DNA from: Pseudorhodobacter sp.
GTDB lineage: Bacteria > Pseudomonadota > Alphaproteobacteria > Rhodobacterales > Rhodobacteraceae
Direction of reading: 5' to 3'
DNA length: 15,163 bases
Assembly (NCBI GenBank): GCA_024641255.1
Contig: JAHEDL010000126.1
Span: forward strand, 1-15,163
Shown here: positions 1-7,606 of the stretch, piece by piece
Layout: every line of letters begins with the position of its first letter
Numbering within the stretch: the first letter of the stretch is position 1
The notes under the pieces: model-generated
Told to the model about the DNA's origin: nothing
The model's input: only the letters and a program-made list of their open reading frames with translations
The model's database searches: none
Program-made: the position numbers and the translations under genes

Positions 1-440
1 TCCCATGTCAGCGCCAGATCGACCTGACCGCGGTGCAGCGCCTCTGCCAAGGCTTCAAAGCCCATGACTTTGGCGGTGATGCGCAAATCTGGCGCGTGGT
101 GTTGCGCATAGGCCAGCAGTGGCGCAAGGCTGGCAGGCGCAAGGTCTTCAAAGATCGCAAGCCGGATTTCTTCGCGCCCCGGACTGACTTCGGTCAGCCG
201 GGCAAGGGCGGCAAGCTGCGCCTCCGCCTCGTCCAGCCAGCCCCGGCCAAAGGCGGTGGGGGTCAGCCGCCCGCCCGCCCGGCGTAAAAACAGCGGCCGT
301 CCCAGCAGGGCCTCTAACTGCGCCAAAGACACCGACAGCGCCGGTTGGCTGACATGCAGCGCCTCTGCCGCAGCCGTGACACCGCCGTGGCGGCCCACGG
401 CGGTGGCATATTCCAACTGGCGCAGGGTAAGCGATAGCAT
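1..440 (-). CDS. LysR-family transcriptional regulator, 5' part (C-terminus off the left edge)
   Basis: The minus strand from 440 reads open to the window edge, giving 146 complete codons. Residues 1-60 form a typical LysR winged helix-turn-helix: it starts MLSLTLRQLEYATAVGRHGG, followed by a TAAAEALHVSQPALS recognition-helix segment and a GRPLFLRRAGGRLTPTAFG wing. From about residue 92 (REEIRLAIFEDLAP) the effector-binding domain begins with its first beta strand, and it is cut by the edge. The ATG at 440-438 gives the canonical LysR N-terminal length; no strong Shine-Dalgarno is visible upstream. The gene is divergent from the PhyH-family oxygenase that starts 89 bases away, the usual arrangement of a LysR regulator and its target. 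Inference: it controls the oxygenase and perhaps the transporter behind it, and itself. Family assignment is firm; the inducer and target are not readable from the sequence. Confidence 0.93.
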   Translation of the reverse strand, partial: MLSLTLRQLEYATAVGRHGGVTAAAEALHVSQPALSVSLAQLEALLGRPLFLRRAGGRLTPTAFGRGWLDEAEAQLAALARLTEVSPGREEIRLAIFEDLAPASLAPLLAYAQHHAPDLRITAKVMGFEALAEALHRGQVDLALTW

Positions 441-473
441 CAGGTTATGGCCGATATTTGAACGTATTATTTG

Positions 474-501
474 AAGCTATGATAGGTCTGCGCCATAGCT
501 T
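474..501. promoter_or_regulatory. Candidate LysR operator: perfect 8-bp dyad
   Basis: AAGCTATG (474-481) and CATAGCTT (494-501) are perfect inverted repeats separated by 12 bases. The left arm also contains the small palindrome CTATGATAG (477-485). The dyad sits between the divergent LysR and oxygenase genes, where LysR regulators usually bind T-N11-A type dyads. A partial direct repeat ATTTGAA (456-462 and 469-475) lies beside it, and TATGAT (478-483) resembles a -10 element for the oxygenase. Binding is inferred from position and symmetry only. Confidence 0.5.
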
Positions 502-517
502 TGCCCAGAGCGAAAAT

Positions 518-524
518 CAGGAGG
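518..524 (+). promoter_or_regulatory. Ribosome binding site that fixes the oxygenase start
   Basis: CAGGAGG lies 5 bases before the ATG at 530. The frame is open further upstream to 458, but that stretch overlaps the divergent promoter region and has no comparable ribosome binding site, so 530 is preferred. Confidence 0.8.
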
Positions 525-529
525 CCGCG

Positions 530-1318
530 ATGGCAGTTCAGGTGACAGACGAAATGATCGAAGCCTATCAGCGCGATGGCGTTGTGCTGGTGAAAGGCTT
601 GTGGGCCGATTGGGTCGAAGAGCTGCGCGCAGGAGTGGCGCGCAACATGGCAGAGCCGGGGCCTTATGCGGCGGAAAACCTGAAACCGGGCGAGGGCGGG
701 CGGTTCTTTGACGATTACTGCAACTGGAACCGCATTCCCGAATTTGAAAAGGTGATCAAGCAGTCGGAAGTTGCCGATGTGGCGGCCAAGCTGATGGGCT
801 CGCAGCGGGTGCAGCTGTTTCACGACCATGTGCTGGTGAAAGAACCCGGCACCTCGAAACCCACGCCTTGGCACCAAGACGGGCCGTATTACTTCGTCGC
901 GGGGCAGCAAACCGTGTCGTTCTGGTCGCCGCTGGACCCGGTGAAAGAGGCGTCGCTGCGCTGCGTTGCGGGGTCGCATCGGTGGCCGAAAGAGGTGCTG
1001 CCAACGCGCTGGCTGGCGGAAACCTCGTTCTACCCGAACCCGGAAAAATACATGGCGGTGCCAGACCCCGATGCCGAAGCCATGCAGGTGCTGGAATGGC
1101 AGATGGAGCCGGGCGATGCCGTGGCCTTCAACTATCTGACGCTGCACGGCGCGCGTGGCAACAACGCGGGCACACGGCGGCGGGCGTTTTCGCTGCGGCT
1201 GCTGGGCGATGATGCGCGCTATGTCGAACGGCCCGGTCGCACCTCGCCGCCCTATCCGGGGCATGACATGCAAGCGGGGCAGGTGCTGCGCGAAGACTGG
1301 TTTCCGTTCCTGAAATAG
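530..1318 (+). CDS. Phytanoyl-CoA dioxygenase (PhyH) family Fe(II)/2-oxoglutarate-dependent oxygenase
   Basis: A 262-residue cytoplasmic protein starting at an ATG with an excellent Shine-Dalgarno. The non-haem iron facial triad is visible: His115 and Asp117 in TPWHQDGPYY (an HxD motif) and the distal His206 in NYLTLHGARGN. Arginines 216-218 (TRRRAFSLRL) are placed to hold the 2-oxoglutarate carboxylate. Length and motif spacing fit the PhyH family, which hydroxylates or otherwise oxidises small organic substrates using O2 and 2-oxoglutarate, releasing succinate and CO2. The family is very diverse in substrate (acyl-CoAs, ectoine, phosphonates and others) and I cannot name the substrate. It is divergent from a LysR regulator and is followed after 69 bases by a transporter gene on the same strand. 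All iron ligands are present, so the enzyme should be active. Confidence 0.9.
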   Translation: MAVQVTDEMIEAYQRDGVVLVKGLWADWVEELRAGVARNMAEPGPYAAENLKPGEGGRFFDDYCNWNRIPEFEKVIKQSEVADVAAKLMGSQRVQLFHDHVLVKEPGTSKPTPWHQDGPYYFVAGQQTVSFWSPLDPVKEASLRCVAGSHRWPKEVLPTRWLAETSFYPNPEKYMAVPDPDAEAMQVLEWQMEPGDAVAFNYLTLHGARGNNAGTRRRAFSLRLLGDDARYVERPGRTSPPYPGHDMQAGQVLREDWFPFLK

Positions 1319-1387
1319 CTGCGGCAATCGCGGCGCTTGCGGGGGCCGGGCCGGGGCGGCGATAAGGGTGGGGCAAGGAGATCTGCC

Positions 1388-2392
1388 ATGTCGCAACCGC
1401 CGCTTCGCCCGCCACTGCAACGCCGCCCCAAAGCCTATCCTGCGCCAGAGTTTCCGCCGCGCAAGCCCAAGCTCTTTGCCAAAACCCCGCCTGCACTGTT
1501 TTCGGCGCTGCTGGGGCTGTTGGGCCTGGGGCTTGCACTGCGCAAAGCTGCGGCAGTGCTGGCGCTGCCCGATGGCCCGGTCGAGGCCGCGTTGGGCGCG
1601 CTGCTGGTGCTGTGGTTGTTCGCAACATTCGCGCTGATCGCCAAGCTTTTGCGCCGCCCTGCGGTGCTGATCGAAGACCTGCGGGTGCTGCCGGGCCGCG
1701 CCGGGCTTGCCGCCGCCTCTATGAGCGGCATGGCCGCTGCCGCCGTGCTGCTGCCCTATGCGCCAATGCTGGCGCTGATCTTGCTGGGCGCAAGCCTGCT
1801 GGCGCATGCGGCACTGGCGATAACCCTGCTGATCAGCCTGCCGACAGAGACGCGCGGCGTGAACCCCAGCTGGCACCTGAGCTTTGTCGGCTTCATCGTG
1901 GCGGCGCCGCCGCTGGCGCAATTGGGCTACAGCGGTCTGGCGCAGGGGCTTTTGTGGCTGGCCCTGCCAATCGCGGCGGCGATCTGGGGCATATCCTTGG
2001 CGCAACTGATCGCCCGCATCCCGCCCGCGCCGCTCCGGCCGCTGCTGGCGATCCATCTGGCGCCAGCGGCACTATTCGCGCTGACCGCCACCGCGCTGGG
2101 TCAACCCATTCTGGCGCAAAGCTTCGCGGCGTTCGGCGCAGTAATCTTGCTGGCGCTGCTGGCATCGTCCCGCTGGATCACCGCCTCTGGCTTTTCGCCG
2201 CTGTGGGGCAGCTTCACCTTTCCCATCGCCGCCTATGCCAGCGCATTGCTGGCACTGGGCGGCCTATGGACCAACGCGGGCGTTCTGGTGCTTATCCTTG
2301 CCCTAGGGCTGATCCCAGCCATTGCGATTGCGGTGCTGAAACTCTGGCCAACCGGCAAACTCGCCGCCAAAACCAACGCTGCCGAAGCCTGA
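1388..2392 (+). CDS. TDT / SLAC1-TehA-like multispanning transporter
   Basis: A 334-residue, strongly hydrophobic protein with about ten predicted transmembrane segments and a proline- and arginine-rich cytoplasmic N-tail (residues 1-33). Features of the tellurite-resistance/dicarboxylate transporter family are visible: a first helix at about 34-55, the segment HLSFVGFIVAAPPLAQLG (163-180), HLAPAALFALTATALG (223-238), and SPLWGSFTFPIAAYASALLAL (270-290), which resembles the TehA/SLAC1 W-x-x-FTFP pattern. Family members move anions, C4-dicarboxylates or sulphite, or act as anion channels; the substrate is not determined here. The ATG at 1388 has AAGGAG at 1375-1380; the frame extends upstream to 1337 but without a ribosome binding site. 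It follows the oxygenase by 69 bases with no intervening terminator, so co-transcription is plausible. Family call good, substrate unknown. Confidence 0.78.
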   Translation: MSQPPLRPPLQRRPKAYPAPEFPPRKPKLFAKTPPALFSALLGLLGLGLALRKAAAVLALPDGPVEAALGALLVLWLFATFALIAKLLRRPAVLIEDLRVLPGRAGLAAASMSGMAAAAVLLPYAPMLALILLGASLLAHAALAITLLISLPTETRGVNPSWHLSFVGFIVAAPPLAQLGYSGLAQGLLWLALPIAAAIWGISLAQLIARIPPAPLRPLLAIHLAPAALFALTATALGQPILAQSFAAFGAVILLALLASSRWITASGFSPLWGSFTFPIAAYASALLALGGLWTNAGVLVLILALGLIPAIAIAVLKLWPTGKLAAKTNAAEA

Positions 2393-2397
2393 AAGCC

Positions 2398-2431
2398 CCA
2401 TCCTCTTGGCCTAAATATCCCCGCCGGAGGC
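2398..2431. repeat. Rhodobacteraceae-type recurrent intergenic motif
   Basis: Between the convergent transporter and amidotransferase genes lies CTTGGCCTAAATATCC (2404-2419) followed by CCGCCGGAGGC (2421-2431). From memory, close variants of this string recur many times near gene ends in Rhodobacteraceae genomes; no copy count is possible here. It is not a classical intrinsic terminator, since it has no long stem with a T run. Its function is unknown to me. Confidence 0.55.
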
Positions 2432-2465
2432 ATCCGCATTTGCCACCGGCGCCGCACCAAACCTA

Positions 2466-3161
2466 TCAGATCAACGCCACCCAAGCGCGGGCAATCGCCA
2501 GCCCATGCTGATCGGCATCGCGGCCCAGCCGCGCCGCCTGATCTTGGTGCTGCGCCAGCCAATCGGGGTTCATCCGCACCGCCGCTTCGGGGAAAGCTCG
2601 CGTCATATCGGCCACCACAGCGCGCGAGGCTTCGAAATGGAACTGCGTCGCGTAGCCTGCGCGACCGATGCGATAGCTTTGCATCGGGGTTGCGGCATTG
2701 CTGGCCAGATGCACTGCGCCATCGGGCAGGGTGAAAGTGTCAGAGTGCCATTGAAAGATCGGAAACCGTGTCGGCAGATGCGATAGCACCGGATCGGCGC
2801 GGCCTTCTGGCGTTAGCTCAACCTCGCACCAGCCAAATTCCGGGTTCGTGCCCAGCCGGTTCTGTGCCCCTGCGCCGCGGGCCAGAACTTGGCTGCCCAA
2901 GCAAATGCCAAGCGTGGCTTTGCCCGAAATCGCGCTGTCGTACATCTGTGCGGCCAGCGCTGCCAGATAGGGGTGGCTATCATCGGCCAACGCATTCTGC
3001 TCACCACCAAACACCACCAGCGCATCATAGCTGCCCGGGGCGGGCAGCACGCCATCGGCCCAAGGCTTGTAAAGATCAATCTTGGCAGCGGCTTCGTGCA
3101 GCGCCACGCCGACCTGACCGTGATGGGTGACTTGGGTGTTTTCGACAATCGCGACGCGCAT
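2466..3161 (-). CDS. Stand-alone class I (triad) glutamine amidotransferase
   Basis: A 231-residue GATase1-domain protein with no synthetase domain attached. The nucleophile elbow is LGICLGSQVLA with Cys87; the catalytic His175 and Glu177 are in YATQFHFEAS. An early oxyanion-region motif FGGEQNA (51-57) and the IFQWHSDTF segment (135-143) also match the GMP-synthase-like amidotransferase group. The family hydrolyses glutamine or related gamma-glutamyl compounds and hands ammonia to a partner, or degrades gamma-glutamyl substrates when alone. The ATG at 3161 is preferred over the in-frame upstream start at 3194 because GAGG lies just before it and the conserved MRVAIVEN strand starts there. 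It is divergent from guaB, with about 142 bases between starts. That position suggests, but does not prove, a link to purine or nitrogen metabolism. It is not GuaA, which carries an additional ATP-pyrophosphatase half. Confidence 0.85.
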   Translation of the reverse strand: MRVAIVENTQVTHHGQVGVALHEAAAKIDLYKPWADGVLPAPGSYDALVVFGGEQNALADDSHPYLAALAAQMYDSAISGKATLGICLGSQVLARGAGAQNRLGTNPEFGWCEVELTPEGRADPVLSHLPTRFPIFQWHSDTFTLPDGAVHLASNAATPMQSYRIGRAGYATQFHFEASRAVVADMTRAFPEAAVRMNPDWLAQHQDQAARLGRDADQHGLAIARAWVALI

Positions 3162-3195
3162 CTTAGCCTCTGACCTGTTTGGCGCAGTCTGCACG

Positions 3196-3240
3196 GCGGC
3201 ATTTTCGCCGCAAGGGGGCGAATGGGGGTTGCGCTTCGCC
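3196..3240 (+). promoter_or_regulatory. guaB upstream region with overlapping small hairpins
   Basis: Three complementary segments lie between the divergent amidotransferase and guaB: TTCGCC (3204-3209), GGCGAA (3217-3222) and TTCGCC (3235-3240). The middle one can pair with either neighbour, so the two hairpins exclude each other. A further 5-bp stem GCGGC/GCCGC (3196-3200 with 3207-3211) overlaps the first. This would permit switching if it lies in the guaB leader, but no transcription start is known, no obvious terminator follows, and the stems are short. Confidence 0.25.
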
Positions 3241-3294
3241 GTCTTGCGTGAAAATGGGAACCGTCAAACGAACACTCCCCCCAGACCCCCGTAG

Positions 3295-4752
<1,458 letters not shown>

Positions 4753-4758
4753 CCGATC

Positions 4759-4784
4759 AAAGGCCCCCCGCGTGGGGGCCTTTT
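4759..4784. terminator. Intrinsic terminator, probably bidirectional (guaB / exoD-like)
   Basis: A 10-bp perfect stem, AAAGGCCCCC (4759-4768) with GGGGGCCTTT (4774-4783), loop CGCGT, followed on the plus strand by a T run (4781-4784, then CGTTTT). It lies 6 bases after the guaB stop. The arms begin with AAA, so the complement also ends in a short T run, and the convergent gene ending at 4822 can use it too. Confidence 0.92.
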
Positions 4785-4821
4785 CGTTTTAGGGGATTTG
4801 GGTTTTGGACCGGCGCGCCGA

Positions 4822-5439
4822 TTACACGGCAAAAGCGCCGAAAAACACGAAAATTGTCGCCTTCAGCAGCGCCCAATACACCACGCCCAACGTGGCAAGG
4901 CCAAGCCAAGCCACCGTGCTGCCCGCGATGATCAGCACGCCATCGCGTTGCATCAACCCCAGTGAAATCAGAATAATCGCCACGGCTGGCAGCATGTTGC
5001 CAAACGGAATCGGCAGCATGATCAACAGGCTAAGCACCACACAGCCGCCGCCAATCACCTGCACCATCCGGTCAGATGACAACGGCAGCAAGCGCGGCGT
5101 CAGCAGCTTTTCAACCCGCGCCAACCACGGCTCTGCCCGCGTCAGCACAGACAGCAGCGCGCTGCGGGTGATCGACCGGTTCGCTATCAGCCCCGGTAGC
5201 CAGACCGGGCGGCCCAACAGCATTTGCAGCGTCAAGAACACCAGCGGCAAGCCGGTGATCGCCGATGTGCCCGGAATGCCCGGCAGCGTGTTGGGAATGG
5301 CAAACAGCAGCAACAGCGTCGCCCGCGCGTGGCTGCGAATGCCGTCCAGCAGATCTGCGATCGAAACCCGCTCTGAAGCACCGTCGCGTGCCAAGGCAAG
5401 CAGCTCTTGTGACAGGGGAAGGGGCTTTGGCTCTGACAT
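4822..5439 (-). CDS. ExoD-family integral membrane protein
   Basis: A 205-residue protein with a short cytoplasmic N-terminus (LSQELLALARDGASERVSIADLLDGI, about 9-34) and several hydrophobic segments (about 39-57, 62-78, 130-162 and 166-203). The sequence FAIPNTLPGIPGTSAITGLPLVFL (46-69) and LPIPFGNMLPAVAIILISLGLMQRDG (142-167) are the two signature regions of the ExoD (exopolysaccharide synthesis) family. ExoD was first described in rhizobia as needed for normal exopolysaccharide and nodule invasion; its biochemical activity is unknown. The minus-strand ATG at 5439 is preceded by GAGGTG. It is convergent with guaB and divergent from the short-chain dehydrogenase, so it is probably monocistronic. 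Family call is strong; a role in polysaccharide production here is inferred only from the family name. Confidence 0.88.
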   Translation of the reverse strand: MSEPKPLPLSQELLALARDGASERVSIADLLDGIRSHARATLLLLFAIPNTLPGIPGTSAITGLPLVFLTLQMLLGRPVWLPGLIANRSITRSALLSVLTRAEPWLARVEKLLTPRLLPLSSDRMVQVIGGGCVVLSLLIMLPIPFGNMLPAVAIILISLGLMQRDGVLIIAGSTVAWLGLATLGVVYWALLKATIFVFFGAFAV

Positions 5440-5554
5440 GTCACCTCGTTACTTGCGGTCAACATGGGGGCGGAGCCACCAGATTGCCAGAGCCGCAGCA
5501 TCGGTTGCGTCGATTTTCGCCGCCCTGTAGGGAGGGCGCAGCAGGAGGTGGCCG

Positions 5555-6295
5555 ATGTTGGCACTGATCACAGGCGCGGGTGCGCCGGGCGGTATTGGAA
5601 TGGCCTGCGCGCGGGCGCTGGGGCAGGCCGGATACCGGCTGGCGATCACCGCAACCACCGGGCGGATCTTTGCCCGCGCGGCAGAGTTGATCGCCGAAGG
5701 CTATCAGGTGACAGCGCATCAGGCCGACCTGACCGATCCGGTGCAGGTGGCGGCGATGGCCGATGCGGTGGGGCCGGTTTCGGTGCTGGTGAACAACGCC
5801 GGCATGGGGTCGGTGACGGCCCCAGCCGAACAGGTCGGGTTTCTGGACATGACGCCAGATCAATGGCGCCGCGCGATGGATGTGTCGTTGACCACCGCCG
5901 TTCTGGTCACCCAAGCTTGCCTGCCTTCGATGCTGGCGGCGGGTCAGGGCAGGGTGGTGATGATGGCCTCTGTCACCGGCCCATACGTCTCTAACATTGG
6001 GGAAAGTGCCTATTCTGCCGCCAAGGCGGGCATGGTTGGCCTGACCCACGCGCTGGCGCTGGAAGTCGCGGCAAAGGGTGTAACGGTGAACGCGGTGGCA
6101 CCGGGGTGGATCGGCACCGAAGCCTCGACCCCCGAAGAATTGCGCGCCGCAGCAGCGACGCCCCCCGGTCGCGCCGGACGGCCAGAAGAGGTGGCTGCGG
6201 TGGTGGCGTTTCTGGCGTCGCCTGCGGCGTCTTATGTGAATGGCGCGGTGATTGTGGTCGATGGCGGCAATATCTTGCAGGAGAGAAAAGCGTGA
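5555..6295 (+). CDS. Short-chain dehydrogenase/reductase (classical SDR, FabG-like)
   Basis: A 246-residue Rossmann-fold oxidoreductase. The glycine motif is TGAGAPGGIG (6-15), the longer variant with two extra residues compared with TGxxxGIG. NNAG (80-83), Ser139 and the YxxxK pair Tyr153/Lys157 complete the active site. The tetrad Asn normally found in MDVNL is Ser111 here (MDVSL). Arg37 after the second strand favours NADP(H). The C-terminal PGWIGTEAS (183-191) and VNGAVIVVDGG (228-238) segments are typical. The substrate cannot be read from sequence; it could reduce a 3-oxoacyl or other carbonyl, or oxidise an alcohol. The start at 5555 has AGGAGG at 5544-5549. It is followed after 34 bases by the rRNA methyltransferase gene on the same strand, so a two-gene operon is likely, although the two activities have no obvious link. 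Confidence 0.92.
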   Translation: MLALITGAGAPGGIGMACARALGQAGYRLAITATTGRIFARAAELIAEGYQVTAHQADLTDPVQVAAMADAVGPVSVLVNNAGMGSVTAPAEQVGFLDMTPDQWRRAMDVSLTTAVLVTQACLPSMLAAGQGRVVMMASVTGPYVSNIGESAYSAAKAGMVGLTHALALEVAAKGVTVNAVAPGWIGTEASTPEELRAAAATPPGRAGRPEEVAAVVAFLASPAASYVNGAVIVVDGGNILQERKA

Positions 6296-6329
6296 AATCT
6301 GATCGTGTTGCAGCCAAAAGGTCCTGCCA

Positions 6330-7487
6330 ATGACACCGTCTGCCCGCCTGTCGGCCGCCATCGAAGTGCTAGAGCGTATTCTTGGCGGCATGCCCGCCGA
6401 ACAGGCGTTAACCAATTGGGGGCGCGCCAGCCGCTTTGCCGGGTCTGGCGACCGCAACGCGGTGCGCGATCTGGTCTATGATGCGCTGCGCTGCAAACGC
6501 TCGCATGCGGCGATGGGCGGCTCTGCCACCGCGCGCGGCATCATTCTTGGCGGGGTGCGTGACCGTGGTATTGCGCCAGATTCGCTGTTCACCGGCGAAG
6601 GCCATGCGCCCGCGGCACTGACCGCGGCCGATACCGCGAAAGAGCCAAGTTTGGCCGAGGCTTTGGATTGCCCCGACTGGCTACTGCCACGGCTGCAAGC
6701 CGCGCTTGGTGCTGATTTTACCGCCGTGATGCAGGCGCTGCGCCACCGCGCACCGGTGTTTTTGCGGGTGAACACCGCCAAAACCACGCTTGCCAAGGCG
6801 CAGGCGGCTTTGGCGGAAGCGGGTGTGCAAAGCAAACCGCATGCCCTTGCCAAGACCGCACTGGAAGTCACCGAAAACGCACGCAAAATTCAAACCTCGC
6901 AGCCTTATCTTGATGGGTTGGTTGAACTGCAAGACGCCGCAAGTCAGGCCGTTGTGGAAGCCTTGCCCTTGGTCAACGGCCAAAAGATGCTGGATTATTG
7001 CGCGGGCGGCGGCGGCAAAACCTTGGCAATGGCGGCGCGCGTCACGGGGCCGCTGTTCGCGCATGATGCCGACCCGCGCCGGATGCGTGATTTGCCCGAC
7101 CGGGCAAAGCGGGCAGGTGTTGCGGTGACGGTTTTGGAAAATGCTGCAAAGTCTGCGCCTTATGATGTGATCTTGACGGATGTGCCCTGCTCTGGTTCTG
7201 GCAGTTGGCGCCGCGATCCGCAGGGGAAATGGGCGCTAAGCGAACAGCGTCTGGCCGAACTGGTACAGATACAGGCCGGGATTTTGGATAAAACCGCGCC
7301 GATGCTGGCGGCAAATGGCGTGTTGGCCTATGCCACCTGTTCGATGCTGACAGAGGAAAATGAGGCGCAGATTCAAGGCTTTCTGGCCAGAAATTCACAG
7401 TTTAGCTGCAGTTTCATGCGGCGCTTTTCACCACTTGAAGGCGCGGACGGCTTCTTTGTGGCGCTGCTTGCCCGCCAGGGTGGCTGA
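6330..7487 (+). CDS. RsmB/NOP2-family 16S rRNA (cytosine-5) methyltransferase
   Basis: A 385-residue class I SAM-dependent RNA m5C methyltransferase. The N-terminal 1-130 region (VLERILGG, DRNAVRDLVYDALRCKRSHAAM) is a NusB-like helical RNA-binding domain. The catalytic domain shows motif X-like VFLRVNTAK (143-151), the ligand segment VELQDAASQAV (198-208), the SAM loop LDYCAGGGGKTL (221-232), TDVPCSGSGSWRR (283-295) with Cys287, and YATCSMLTEENE (334-345) with the catalytic Cys337. Both cysteines required for covalent catalysis and product release are present. Length is slightly shorter than E. coli RsmB, but the two domains are complete. The ATG at 6330 has AAAGG about 8 bases upstream. It is probably co-transcribed with the preceding SDR. 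Rhodobacteraceae often encode more than one RsmB-like protein, so the exact rRNA position is left open. Confidence 0.9.
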   Translation: MTPSARLSAAIEVLERILGGMPAEQALTNWGRASRFAGSGDRNAVRDLVYDALRCKRSHAAMGGSATARGIILGGVRDRGIAPDSLFTGEGHAPAALTAADTAKEPSLAEALDCPDWLLPRLQAALGADFTAVMQALRHRAPVFLRVNTAKTTLAKAQAALAEAGVQSKPHALAKTALEVTENARKIQTSQPYLDGLVELQDAASQAVVEALPLVNGQKMLDYCAGGGGKTLAMAARVTGPLFAHDADPRRMRDLPDRAKRAGVAVTVLENAAKSAPYDVILTDVPCSGSGSWRRDPQGKWALSEQRLAELVQIQAGILDKTAPMLAANGVLAYATCSMLTEENEAQIQGFLARNSQFSCSFMRRFSPLEGADGFFVALLARQGG

Positions 7488-7541
7488 CACACACAACTCT
7501 AAGAGGATTGTTCGCAATTAAATGCACGATTTTAGCTTGGG

Positions 7542-7557
7542 TTAAGCTGGCGTTAAC
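7542..7557 (+). promoter_or_regulatory. Consensus CtrA box upstream of cckA
   Basis: TTAA (7542-7545), seven bases GCTGGCG, then TTAAC (7553-7557): an exact match to the alphaproteobacterial CtrA full-site consensus TTAA-N7-TTAAC. The second half reads TTAACGAT, one base from the half-site TTAACCAT. It lies in the AT-richer gap between the methyltransferase stop (7487) and the proposed cckA start (7607), at a plausible distance to overlap a -35 region. CckA is the kinase at the head of the phosphorelay that controls CtrA, which makes the site meaningful in context. No clear -10 can be fixed. Confidence 0.75.
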
Positions 7558-7596
7558 GATTTTTATCCCTAATCTTGCTCAAAGATTTACCCAAGT

Positions 7597-7600
7597 GGAG
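7597..7600 (+). promoter_or_regulatory. Ribosome binding site deciding the cckA start
   Basis: GGAG lies 6 bases before GTG 7607. The alternative GTG at 7595 and the TTG at 7508 have no well-spaced Shine-Dalgarno; the purine-rich AGAGGA before 7508 ends one base from that TTG. The 7508 start would also place the CtrA box inside the coding region. Confidence 0.5.
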
Positions 7601-7606
7601 CGTGCG

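Noticed and set aside
467..2056. Long minus-strand open frame opposite the oxygenase and transporter genes
   Set aside because: It encodes a low-complexity Arg/Gln/His-rich peptide without recognisable domains, overlaps two well-supported genes and the divergent promoter, and is what GC-rich third positions produce on the antisense strand.
5521..5538. 6-bp hairpin CGCCCT/AGGGCG just before the SDR gene
   Set aside because: It is short, isolated, and easily expected by chance in this GC-rich sequence; it partly precedes the ribosome binding site but shows no alternative pairing.
7522..7545. Tiny frame ATG...TAA (MHDFSLG) upstream of cckA, a possible leader peptide
   Set aside because: Its stop overlaps the CtrA box, so it probably lies upstream of the promoter, and its purine-rich segment is too far away for good initiation.
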